A stretch of DNA of 38,407 nt from an uncultured Gilliamella sp. (lineage in GTDB: Bacteria > Pseudomonadota > Gammaproteobacteria > Enterobacterales > Orbaceae): positions 1 to 38,407 of the forward strand of contig CALYPG010000027.1 in the NCBI GenBank assembly GCA_945271295.1, written 5' to 3'. Made by a program: the position numbers and the translations under genes. Below the pieces are notes generated by a model, which made no database searches, was not told the origin of the DNA, and worked only from the letters and a program-made list of their open reading frames with translations. Below, one piece after another: positions 1 through 7,524 of the stretch (positions are counted from its first letter, which is position 1; each line of letters opens with the position of its first letter).

Positions 1-359
1 GTCTGTTTGCTCAAAAAGCCGGGATAAAGCTATTTGCCAATCAAGGAGATATAGAAGTTCAAGCCCAAACTGATAACCTTGCTATGGCGGCGAAACAAGA
101 TATTAAGGTAGATAGTGTGTCGGGTAAAACTGATTTATCGGCAACAAAAGAAATCATTTTAGTGTGTGGCGGCTCTTATATCAAAATCAACAGTAGCGGT
201 ATAGAGCTAGGTACCTCAAGTAATATCTACTTAAAATGTAATGCTATGCAAAAGATGGGGGCGGCAAATATGGCGGCGAATTATTTGTTACCTTCAGGTT
301 GTGAAGCTGCAATACAAGAAGCTGAAAAATTACAAAAAGCAAATGTTTCATTAGGGTAA
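1..359 (+). CDS. vgrG: VgrG spike protein, C-terminal fragment (partial, cut by window edge)
   Basis: This is the 3' end of a T6SS VgrG gene; the open frame runs in from the left edge (first full codon at 3), so the first ATG at 84 is internal. VgrG trimers form the spike at the tip of the T6SS tube and carry effectors. What is visible is a repetitive beta-structured region (DIEVQAQTDNLAMAAKQD, then VDSVSGKTDLSATKEI, then YIKINSSGIEL), typical of the DUF2345 needle extension. It ends in a short helical tail rich in Ala, Glu and Lys. The stop lies 2 nt before the DUF4123 gene, so the two are almost certainly cotranscribed, and the pairing vgrG-DUF4123-effector supports the call. The N-terminal gp27/gp5-like parts lie outside the window, so any evolved C-terminal enzyme can be excluded but the N-terminus cannot be assessed. 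Confidence 0.9.
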   Translation, partial: LFAQKAGIKLFANQGDIEVQAQTDNLAMAAKQDIKVDSVSGKTDLSATKEIILVCGGSYIKINSSGIELGTSSNIYLKCNAMQKMGAANMAANYLLPSGCEAAIQEAEKLQKANVSLG

Positions 360-361
360 TT

Positions 362-1312
362 ATGGATTTCAAAACTAATTTAATATCAGGGGTACAAAAA
401 CAAGATATTGGAACTATTTTTCAAAAAATTCTTGCTTTATCATCAGAAAGTGATGGACATTTTTATCTTATCTATCAATCACACGAACAGAAAACAACTT
501 TAACAGATTTGGTGGCTAAAAAAACATTAAACCTATTTGAATATAATGGATATCAAATTAAACCTACGCCTGGAATAATTGAACTTAATTTGGCTAACGA
601 GCAAGATCAAAATATTTTAAAACAAAGCATTGAAGAATTTTGTTTAGCGATCGATCCAAAAACAACCTTATATGCAAAGGCACGTTTTGTTTATGGTTGG
701 ATTATTTCACCATTAAGTGCTGAATTATTAGCAAAGCAGCTAGGCTTTATTGCAATCCAAAAATCAGATGATGAAAATCAACTTTTACGCTATTTTGATC
801 CCGTGGTATTGTCAATACTGTTAAATATATTGATACCTGAGCAACAGCAATACTTACTTAATTCAGTTCAATTTTGGTTATATATTAACAGTGATGGACA
901 TTTAATCATTAAAAAAAATCACCGAGAAGTAAGGGAGCATTTACTAGGTAATTTAGGTATTGATAGTGAACAGTGGCGACAAATAAATTGGATTGAAAAT
1001 CGTAATCAAGTACTTGCACGATATCATTTTTTTTACCCACAATATCATTTAGTCGAAAGTGAAGCGGACACTATTATTATGCAAGCTTTTAAAAGTGCTA
1101 TACGTAAAGGATATGATGATAAACGTGATTTATCAGAATACGCATATCAGAGTTTAGTTATTCATCCTCAATTCATTGAACATCCAATCATTACAAAAGC
1201 AATTAAACAAAATAGTAATCAATCGTTAATCAAACAACTACAAAATATTACCCCAACACAATGGGACATTGTGAAAAATGCTGTTAACAAAAATATAGAA
1301 GGGAATAAATAA
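362..1312 (+). CDS. DUF4123 domain protein, T6SS effector adaptor/chaperone
   Basis: This 316-residue protein looks like a DUF4123 adaptor (Tap/Tec-type), which binds a T6SS effector and loads it on the C-terminus of its VgrG. The recognisable core is about residues 90-190. It has a G-W-(I/L) segment (YGWIISPLSAELLAKQL), then an LLRYFDPVVLSILLNIL block resembling the R-(F/Y)-(Y/F)-DP signature of the family, and a FWLYINSDGHL strand. The remaining C-terminal third is helical and not recognised. There is no signal peptide or membrane segment, which fits a cytoplasmic loading factor. The start lies 2 nt after the vgrG stop and the stop TAA overlaps the effector ATG by one base (TAATG), so translation is coupled. 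That position, directly between vgrG and a large effector, is the standard place for an adaptor. Family assignment is by motif and context only. Confidence 0.85.
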   Translation: MDFKTNLISGVQKQDIGTIFQKILALSSESDGHFYLIYQSHEQKTTLTDLVAKKTLNLFEYNGYQIKPTPGIIELNLANEQDQNILKQSIEEFCLAIDPKTTLYAKARFVYGWIISPLSAELLAKQLGFIAIQKSDDENQLLRYFDPVVLSILLNILIPEQQQYLLNSVQFWLYINSDGHLIIKKNHREVREHLLGNLGIDSEQWRQINWIENRNQVLARYHFFYPQYHLVESEADTIIMQAFKSAIRKGYDDKRDLSEYAYQSLVIHPQFIEHPIITKAIKQNSNQSLIKQLQNITPTQWDIVKNAVNKNIEGNK

Positions 1313-4300
1313 TGGGTTTATGTCAAAAATGTAGATCAGTAGGACTACCGGTTTATCCTGTACGTTATACAGTTGCACCAGAATATATTATGGCAGACTT
1401 ACCATCATGGGCAGAAAACAAACAATTACCAACTTTGTCAAAATATAGCAAATATGCACTTAGAACAATGCGAAAAGGTTATCTTTATGTATTTTGTCAG
1501 TATGAAGATAATAGCATAGATTTAGAAATAACAGTTTATAAAGTTGACGAACAAGGTGGTTTTTGGCAACAAGATATTAGTAAAGAGTTGGATTTATTAA
1601 GATTTGGCGATAGTGTTAGTGAAAAGCAACAATCAGTTCCTTTAAATGATATGCAAACAACTTGCAATAATAGTGCGCATTTAGCTAGTAATATTGCTTT
1701 TATTACACTAGCAAAACCAGAAAAATGTGAAACAGCATGGCTAGCATATAGTGAACATAAATGGAGTACTAAAACAATAAAACAATATCTCAATGATGAA
1801 GATAAACGCAACTTACGCATGCAAGCGATAAAACCCAAACAGTGGTTAAATTGCCAACAAAGTAATGATGGCATTACTACAGCCAACCAAGAAGCAATAG
1901 CTTCAACAATGGATATACAAGAGATTGAAGATACTCTAGAAAAAAAAACGACGAAGTTGCTAAATTTTAGTACATGCAAGTACACACTTTGCTTTCCTTA
2001 TTTATATGGTAACAAATCGTTAGACAAAGTACCTCTTTCCGAATTCCGAATACCAGGCGGCCCAACATTTAGTTATAATAGACAGTTATTTAAAAAGCGA
2101 AGTACGTTAAGCCCATGGCAACAACTGCCTAAAGAAGGGTTACAACTTTCATACACGGAAACTTATTCAGCCTACCTAAATAAAAAGATGCAGTCGGCTG
2201 AACGTAATAACACGGGTAGCCCACCAATGATGGTTGCTTTAATCGACAGTATTGGTATTGCTGCCGAATTAAGTAATTGGGGAAACAGCGCACTTAATTC
2301 ATTCAAGAAAATAATAGCAGAAAGGCAGCGAGAAAATGCTGCTTGCAGTGGCATTGCATTCCTTGAAGAAGCAGTAAAAAACAGTGATTTTTCTAAAAGT
2401 GAACAAGAATTTAAAGAGCACATCAAGAAAACAAATAAAAAATATCTTTCAGATGCCAAATATTTTAATAGCAAAAACTATCATTATGATAGTGGTATTT
2501 TAGGAGTAAGTGATACAAGTCGTATGCATCAATGGGATGACAAACAAAAAGCCCAAGGACAACGAGTTATTAATATCGTCAATAAATCTAACGATAAATT
2601 TATATCATTAGATCCAAATTTAACAGAAATTGAACGATATATTAATGGGATAACACATCAAGCAAAAAATTTGGTGCAATTTATAAATGATAATTACCTA
2701 ATAAAAGAAATTGGCGAAGAAAAACATGCTTGTATTTTTGACCAAATATTTGCATTAGATAAAAATGCAAATATAGCTCAAATTAATAGTTTAACGGCTG
2801 AATTAAAACTTATGGAAGTTGAGTTTACTGGCAAAGCAAAAGTTTATGAAACAAACTGGCATAAGCAAAATAAAACCGAAATGTCTGCTCAAAAACGTTG
2901 GAAAAAATATGATGTTTGTTTATCCCATCATTATAAAGAATATAAAAAACAGTATGCCACCTTTTTAAAAGATACTGAAAGTTATATCAGCGCACTATTA
3001 GATGATTTAATTTCATGGATTGATTGCACTAAACTAAAAGATAAACACCCATTCTCATTATCAGCTGATGATCTTTTTCAAGATGACGATAATTATTTAG
3101 CGTTTGCCAACGATATTTTAATGACATTAGGTATACAAGCTACAAACAATAAGATTACACAACTTTTTACTCATTTTATTGAGGATGAAGCCTTAGAAAG
3201 TCATAATATCATTTGGTCAGCGGTGTTTGCCAATCGAAAAATGGATAAAGCCGCACAACAGAAATGTGTAAGTTTGTTATTATCACTAGATAAAACAAGC
3301 GAATTAAAATCTAGCTCTTATGGTGAATTATTAGATCAATTAGAAACAGTATTGGAATTTTATCAGGGTGAATCAAAAGAGAGTGATGTCCTAATTGAGC
3401 TAGGAGATAGTATAGATAAACAAGTTCCGTCAATTTTTAATTCACAAGTTGAACATAAAAAACTAGATACAACTAAAGAATTTTTAGAAGCCTTTAAAAG
3501 TGAACGAAATACTTTAATGGATGACAATTCTACTGATGCAAAAATCACAGCTGCCGCCCTGCAACCTATTAAAAAGGCAAGTTCTGCAGTAGTTATTGCT
3601 CTATTAAATTACTTAAGTAATATTGGGGGGAATGTATTATCCCAAATGGCACAATCATTTTATATCGCAGCAACGCCAGGGACCGTATCAAAAAAATCTA
3701 TGAAAGCGTTTTTACAAAAGTATGACTCTTTTGTTAAAGAATTAAGAAAATCTATGAAATCACATGTTAGTACGGCAGGTGAACAATTTGCAAACGGCAC
3801 ACAGATATTAACTGATCAATTGAAAAAATGCATAACAAATAATAAAGTTGGTGCTGGATTTGCAGGTGCAATATTAGGTATTCATATAGTAAAGATATTT
3901 TCAATTGTTACTGATAGTTCTTTAAAAACTCAAGCCCAACAATCGAATGCCAATGCAGAGTTAACCATGGCAATAACTGCTTCAATTGCAGCAAGTTTCA
4001 ATTTATTGGCTATATATGGCGAGAATGGGCGGTTTAATGCAAAACAAATCACTCGTATACAATTTTCAGGTAATTTTTTTGGTTTTATAGCAGGGATAAT
4101 CGGAATCGGTATAAATTGGCATGAGGATACATCAGATAAACAAGGGGTAGATCTATTTTTATTTAATGCTTCTGCATTTAGTTTAATAATATCAACTATT
4201 GATTTATTTTTACAAATGGGTAAAACCAGTTTACTTCAATTAATGGATCGAGGTATCGCATCATTGGGAAATATATTGATAAAAAGAAGTTTAATTCGCG

Positions 4301-4662
4301 TCTCTGTTACAATGGCAGGAAGATTTTGTATATCACTATTTGCACTTGCTTTAAATCCATGGATTGCATTAGGAATATTTTTAATTCAATTAGCAATTGA
4401 ATTGAATAAACCAGATGATATGCAGGTGTGGTTAACTCGTTGCTGTTTTGGCATAGGGCAAGATGCTTTTAATAGTGAATATGATGATCGATATAAAACC
4501 GCCGAAGAGGAAATGAAAGCACTGGAAGCAATTTTTAAAAAATATGAACAAGCACTAAAAGAGTATTATGACGAACAGGCAGCAGAAAGAGCGAAAAGAG
4601 AAACACCAGTATTTACACCAGGAGAGTGGCAAGTTTTGCGCAATCCACCTTTTATACACTAA
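1312..4662 (+). CDS. T6SS effector, VasX / BTH_I2691-like, putative membrane-disrupting toxin
   Basis: This 1116-residue protein starts with a Cys-containing segment (LCQKC, then GLPVYPVRYTVAP at residues 11-23) typical of the VasX N-terminal region and BTH_I2691-family T6SS effectors. Residues 40-80 (LRTMRKGYLYVFC) continue that similarity. The middle, about 200-840, is long, charged and helical, with no enzyme motif that I recognise. The C-terminal part has five hydrophobic segments near 846-867, 883-902, 918-936, 946-968 and 1003-1031, then a charged helical tail (1060-1100). VasX and relatives insert into target inner membranes and dissipate membrane potential, and a C-terminal cluster of TM helices fits that mode; the pore activity here is inference. 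It has no signal peptide, as expected for T6SS cargo. It is coupled to the DUF4123 gene and followed 28 nt later by a membrane-protein gene, probably its immunity gene. Confidence 0.85.
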   Translation: MGLCQKCRSVGLPVYPVRYTVAPEYIMADLPSWAENKQLPTLSKYSKYALRTMRKGYLYVFCQYEDNSIDLEITVYKVDEQGGFWQQDISKELDLLRFGDSVSEKQQSVPLNDMQTTCNNSAHLASNIAFITLAKPEKCETAWLAYSEHKWSTKTIKQYLNDEDKRNLRMQAIKPKQWLNCQQSNDGITTANQEAIASTMDIQEIEDTLEKKTTKLLNFSTCKYTLCFPYLYGNKSLDKVPLSEFRIPGGPTFSYNRQLFKKRSTLSPWQQLPKEGLQLSYTETYSAYLNKKMQSAERNNTGSPPMMVALIDSIGIAAELSNWGNSALNSFKKIIAERQRENAACSGIAFLEEAVKNSDFSKSEQEFKEHIKKTNKKYLSDAKYFNSKNYHYDSGILGVSDTSRMHQWDDKQKAQGQRVINIVNKSNDKFISLDPNLTEIERYINGITHQAKNLVQFINDNYLIKEIGEEKHACIFDQIFALDKNANIAQINSLTAELKLMEVEFTGKAKVYETNWHKQNKTEMSAQKRWKKYDVCLSHHYKEYKKQYATFLKDTESYISALLDDLISWIDCTKLKDKHPFSLSADDLFQDDDNYLAFANDILMTLGIQATNNKITQLFTHFIEDEALESHNIIWSAVFANRKMDKAAQQKCVSLLLSLDKTSELKSSSYGELLDQLETVLEFYQGESKESDVLIELGDSIDKQVPSIFNSQVEHKKLDTTKEFLEAFKSERNTLMDDNSTDAKITAAALQPIKKASSAVVIALLNYLSNIGGNVLSQMAQSFYIAATPGTVSKKSMKAFLQKYDSFVKELRKSMKSHVSTAGEQFANGTQILTDQLKKCITNNKVGAGFAGAILGIHIVKIFSIVTDSSLKTQAQQSNANAELTMAITASIAASFNLLAIYGENGRFNAKQITRIQFSGNFFGFIAGIIGIGINWHEDTSDKQGVDLFLFNASAFSLIISTIDLFLQMGKTSLLQLMDRGIASLGNILIKRSLIRVSVTMAGRFCISLFALALNPWIALGIFLIQLAIELNKPDDMQVWLTRCCFGIGQDAFNSEYDDRYKTAEEEMKALEAIFKKYEQALKEYYDEQAAERAKRETPVFTPGEWQVLRNPPFIH

Positions 4663-4666
4663 ATAA

Positions 4667-5663
4667 AATTAATACAACAAGAGGTCAGGTATGCCCTACG
4701 CAAAATATGATGGCAAGGATATCACTTATAAAGATAAAGAGCAGTTATTAAAAAAAACGGGTATCAGTATTGATAATCCAACGCTACCACCCAAAAATTT
4801 GGTAAAGCTGAGTGGCACGCTATCGGAGTTTAAAGGGATTTTTTGTTATGCACCATTATTTGATGGGGCATATATGAGTGAAGAGCAAAAGGAAAAACAG
4901 AAAAATAAACTGAGGCGCGGAGCAGTATTAGCCACCTTAAATGGTAACAGCGTCGCGGCACTGGCGGGGTTAGGCCATGCCAATGGTAATGACCGCAGTA
5001 ATGATTTTCGCGCACAGTATATTACCGCCAAATTAGATAACACAATTAACTTACAAGGTTGGCTCGGTTATTATAAATTTAATGATGGCGATCAGGTAGA
5101 AGTGGTGGCTGAAAAGCATGATGATTATTACGAAGTATATGCCATGCTTAAACCCAGTGAACAAATTATTTCGCTTATTCCCCCTTGTTTTGCTGGGCGC
5201 AAACATGCCTTAAAATACTATCATTTGCCCATATTTATTGTTTATGTTGTCTGTTCATTATTAATGACTTACTTTTTTTGGGATTTTACTTTAGATAATC
5301 TTTTAGGTTGTTTTGTAAGTATAGGTATAATATTTATAGTAGGAATACTAATTGTATATAAAAACTCTATTGCTACTCACGTTACCCTCGCTGAACAAAT
5401 TTTTACCGTTTTAGGTTGGCAAGATGTCACTAATATCAATCTAGTCACTATCTGTAAGCAGCATATTGTGAAATTAATTGTGCAAGGCAAATATGCAACT
5501 GAATATAATCACAGTACCGATCCATATATTCGCCCGCCTAAAAATGGAGCAGGGTGGTATTTTTATTATTACGATCCTGACGTGCTGTGTAAAAAGGATA
5601 AGAAGAAATTACCGATAAACCCAAAAAACGAGGTTGAGGATAAAGAGGATCAATAGTTGATTT
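4667..5663. repeat. Direct tandem repeat, unit 1 (997 bp)
   Basis: This unit spans the leader (AATTAATACAACAAGAGG), the whole immunity gene and 7 nt after its stop. It recurs at a fixed offset of 1013 bp as 5680-6676. The only difference I found is G5636 versus A6649. The two units are separated by 16 bp (5664-5679). The sequence on the left matches the effector 3' end, and that on the right of unit 2 diverges immediately. Confidence 0.93.
4691..5656 (+). CDS. Putative T6SS immunity protein, copy 1 (two TM helices)
   Basis: This 321-residue protein lies directly downstream of the VasX-like effector and has a good ribosome site (AAGAGGT). The N-terminal 165 residues are soluble and beta-rich, with GTLSEFKGIFCYAP, a GWLGYYKFNDGDQVEVVAEK strand pair and YYEVYAML, which looks OB-like. 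Two TM helices follow at about 178-197 and 203-223, then a soluble C-terminus ending in a Lys/Asp-rich tail. Immunity proteins to pore-forming effectors are usually inner-membrane proteins, so position and topology suggest protection against the upstream toxin. This is inference. Similar proteins beside BTH_I2691-type effectors have also been labelled putative exported or effector proteins, so a secreted accessory role is possible. It is encoded in a 997-bp unit repeated immediately downstream. Confidence 0.7.
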   Translation: MPYAKYDGKDITYKDKEQLLKKTGISIDNPTLPPKNLVKLSGTLSEFKGIFCYAPLFDGAYMSEEQKEKQKNKLRRGAVLATLNGNSVAALAGLGHANGNDRSNDFRAQYITAKLDNTINLQGWLGYYKFNDGDQVEVVAEKHDDYYEVYAMLKPSEQIISLIPPCFAGRKHALKYYHLPIFIVYVVCSLLMTYFFWDFTLDNLLGCFVSIGIIFIVGILIVYKNSIATHVTLAEQIFTVLGWQDVTNINLVTICKQHIVKLIVQGKYATEYNHSTDPYIRPPKNGAGWYFYYYDPDVLCKKDKKKLPINPKNEVEDKEDQ

Positions 5664-5674
5664 TTTATCAACTA
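5654..5674. other. Hairpin at the 3' end of immunity copy 1
   Basis: The arms TAGTTGAT and ATCAACTA (8 bp, including the stop codon) enclose a TTTTT loop. No U-tract follows, so it is at best a weak terminator or mRNA 3'-end stabiliser. Copy 2 has only the left arm, because its repeat ends inside this structure. Confidence 0.5.
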
Positions 5675-5679
5675 AGCGT

Positions 5680-6676
5680 AATTAATACAACAAGAGGTCA
5701 GGTATGCCCTACGCAAAATATGATGGCAAGGATATCACTTATAAAGATAAAGAGCAGTTATTAAAAAAAACGGGTATCAGTATTGATAATCCAACGCTAC
5801 CACCCAAAAATTTGGTAAAGCTGAGTGGCACGCTATCGGAGTTTAAAGGGATTTTTTGTTATGCACCATTATTTGATGGGGCATATATGAGTGAAGAGCA
5901 AAAGGAAAAACAGAAAAATAAACTGAGGCGCGGAGCAGTATTAGCCACCTTAAATGGTAACAGCGTCGCGGCACTGGCGGGGTTAGGCCATGCCAATGGT
6001 AATGACCGCAGTAATGATTTTCGCGCACAGTATATTACCGCCAAATTAGATAACACAATTAACTTACAAGGTTGGCTCGGTTATTATAAATTTAATGATG
6101 GCGATCAGGTAGAAGTGGTGGCTGAAAAGCATGATGATTATTACGAAGTATATGCCATGCTTAAACCCAGTGAACAAATTATTTCGCTTATTCCCCCTTG
6201 TTTTGCTGGGCGCAAACATGCCTTAAAATACTATCATTTGCCCATATTTATTGTTTATGTTGTCTGTTCATTATTAATGACTTACTTTTTTTGGGATTTT
6301 ACTTTAGATAATCTTTTAGGTTGTTTTGTAAGTATAGGTATAATATTTATAGTAGGAATACTAATTGTATATAAAAACTCTATTGCTACTCACGTTACCC
6401 TCGCTGAACAAATTTTTACCGTTTTAGGTTGGCAAGATGTCACTAATATCAATCTAGTCACTATCTGTAAGCAGCATATTGTGAAATTAATTGTGCAAGG
6501 CAAATATGCAACTGAATATAATCACAGTACCGATCCATATATTCGCCCGCCTAAAAATGGAGCAGGGTGGTATTTTTATTATTACGATCCTGACGTGCTG
6601 TGTAAAAAGGATAAGAAGAAATTACCGATAAACCCAAAAAACGAGGTTAAGGATAAAGAGGATCAATAGTTGATTT
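5680..6676. repeat. Direct tandem repeat, unit 2 (997 bp)
   Basis: This is the second copy of the unit at 4667-5663. The match stops at TTGATTT (6670-6676). After that point unit 1 continues into a small hairpin, while unit 2 continues into effector-like remnant sequence. The repeat right edge is therefore a recombination junction. Confidence 0.93.
5704..6669 (+). CDS. Putative T6SS immunity protein, copy 2 (tandem duplicate)
   Basis: This 321-residue protein is identical to the preceding one except for a single change near the C-terminus, Glu to Lys, caused by G at 5636 becoming A at 6649. It keeps the same ribosome site, start and two TM helices (about 178-197 and 203-223). Near-identity implies either very recent duplication or gene conversion. 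Two copies may raise immunity dosage. Alternatively, copy 2 could once have been the partner of a second effector, of which a remnant lies directly downstream (6674 onward). It is followed by that remnant and then by tRNA-Asn on the other strand. I see no sign of decay in either copy. The function is inferred from context as for copy 1. Confidence 0.7.
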   Translation: MPYAKYDGKDITYKDKEQLLKKTGISIDNPTLPPKNLVKLSGTLSEFKGIFCYAPLFDGAYMSEEQKEKQKNKLRRGAVLATLNGNSVAALAGLGHANGNDRSNDFRAQYITAKLDNTINLQGWLGYYKFNDGDQVEVVAEKHDDYYEVYAMLKPSEQIISLIPPCFAGRKHALKYYHLPIFIVYVVCSLLMTYFFWDFTLDNLLGCFVSIGIIFIVGILIVYKNSIATHVTLAEQIFTVLGWQDVTNINLVTICKQHIVKLIVQGKYATEYNHSTDPYIRPPKNGAGWYFYYYDPDVLCKKDKKKLPINPKNEVKDKEDQ

Positions 6677-6770
6677 AATGCTACCAATGACAAGACCAGT
6701 TTAGTTCAGTTATTGGCAAAAGGCATTAATCATTAAGGATTCATTAGCAAAAAGGTGAAGTTAGGCAAGA
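6674..6770 (+). pseudogene. Decayed fragment of a second VasX-like effector C-terminus
   Basis: The frame beginning at 6674 reads FNATNDKTSLVQLLAKGINH, then a stop at 6734-6736. The effector at 1312-4662 has FNAS at residues 951-954 and KTSLLQLMDRGIA at 971-983. Eight consecutive residues align with one change (KTSLVQLL with KTSLLQLM), and DNA identity is clear over ACCAGTTTA. About 17 residues found in the intact effector between FNA and KTS are missing. After the stop the frame continues GFISKKVKL, loosely like the effector's GNILIKRSL. This looks like the tail of a lost or recombined effector gene, stranded between immunity copy 2 and tRNA-Asn. The match is short, so homology is likely but not proven. 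Confidence 0.55.
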
Positions 6771-6773
6771 AAT

Positions 6774-6849
6774 TGGCTCCTCCAACAGGACTTGAACCTG
6801 TGACATACGGATTAACAGTCCGCCGTTCTACCGACTGAACTATGGAGGA
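6774..6849 (-). tRNA. tRNA-Asn (anticodon GTT)
   Basis: Read on the - strand this is a 76-nt tRNA with an encoded CCA end. The acceptor stem TCCTCCA pairs with TGGAGGA, the discriminator is G, and the D arm has AGTTCAGTCGGTAGAAC. The anticodon loop is CTGTTAA with anticodon GTT (Asn), and the T arm contains GGTTCAAGTCC. It is transcribed away from the amidase gene and abuts the T6SS island at its 3' end, a typical island-boundary position. I found no second copy of the tRNA 3' end in the window that could be an attachment repeat. Confidence 0.96.
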
Positions 6850-6866
6850 ACCGAAATGTAGCGCGC

Positions 6867-6895
6867 ATATTATAGATTTAATGGCAGTATGTCAA
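6867..6895 (-). promoter_or_regulatory. Promoter of tRNA-Asn with GC-rich discriminator
   Basis: On the - strand there is a perfect -35 TTGACA (6890-6895) and -10 TAATAT (6867-6872) with 17-bp spacing; an overlapping TATAAT would give 15 bp. The start-site side is GCGCGC, a GC-rich discriminator typical of stringently controlled stable-RNA promoters. It lies immediately upstream of the tRNA. Confidence 0.8.
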
Positions 6896-6939
6896 TAGCT
6901 AGATCATAGAAATTAATTTTTTAGTTTAATTAATTCACT

Positions 6940-7524
6940 TTATTGCGCAAAAAACAATCGAACAGTTTTAAATAAATGGAATTGTCGTAATAATTGTTGT
7001 GGATGAGAGCCAAGTACTCCTTGTGGAATGGTTTGTTTGATGCAATCATAATAATTATTCCAATAAGGTAGGATCTGTTGAGTGGTTAAATCTTTAAAAT
7101 TCATTGGATATAATTGAAAATAATCGTCACAAAGTTCTGTTTTAAAGGCATAAGTGATAAGCTCACTACAATAAAATCCTTCTGCATCTGGATGAAAGCT
7201 ATGATTGTACGGTGAACCTAAGCAGGTAATCACTCGAGTTAATGCCTGTTGGATAATTAAAGCGTTGTCGATAGTTGCAATAACATGGTGACGCCCTGCC
7301 GAAAAAAAATCGGCAAGGGATTGTTGAGCAACACCTGCTTTTTTAGTTGCATGTATAACAGTATTATTGCCTACATATAAAGCAACATGATTTATTTGAG
7401 TTATTATCCTCTTATCCATACTTGACACTGTGCCAGAATGGCTAACAGCGTCATTAAATAAAGATTCCTCTTTAAGACTTTGAAAGATAATATCACCATT
7501 ATTTAAATTATGGTTTTTGGGCAT
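6940..7524 (-). CDS. Permuted papain-like amidase/peptidase, YiiX/YaeF-type (C92) family
   Basis: This 194-residue protein resembles the circularly permuted papain-fold (NlpC/P60-like) family that includes E. coli YiiX. The N-terminal GDIIFQ strand and the INHVALYVG motif contain the catalytic His (His46); the downstream FYCSELITYAF motif contains the nucleophile Cys119. These are the expected order and context for the C92 family, whose members cleave amide bonds of peptidoglycan-type or lipid-linked substrates; the actual substrate here is unknown. I chose ATG at 7522-7524, where the family-like sequence begins. A longer frame to 7590 would overlap bioY by over 80 nt and add residues unlike the family. 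With the chosen start it overlaps the bioY stop by 17 nt, so the pair is probably translationally coupled. No signal peptide is seen, which argues for a cytoplasmic or loosely membrane-associated enzyme. Confidence 0.75.
   Translation of the reverse strand: MPKNHNLNNGDIIFQSLKEESLFNDAVSHSGTVSSMDKRIITQINHVALYVGNNTVIHATKKAGVAQQSLADFFSAGRHHVIATIDNALIIQQALTRVITCLGSPYNHSFHPDAEGFYCSELITYAFKTELCDDYFQLYPMNFKDLTTQQILPYWNNYYDCIKQTIPQGVLGSHPQQLLRQFHLFKTVRLFFAQ

Noticed and set aside
1536..1985. 149-codon open frame on the - strand inside the effector gene
   Set aside because: It is antisense to a convincing coding frame, Cys/Ser-rich in a way typical of shadow frames, and has no family resemblance.
5657..5671. 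TTGAT-TTTTT-ATCAA resembling an FNR box
   Set aside because: The spacer is 5 nt, not 4, there is no promoter beside it, and the sequence is simply the 8-bp hairpin after immunity copy 1.
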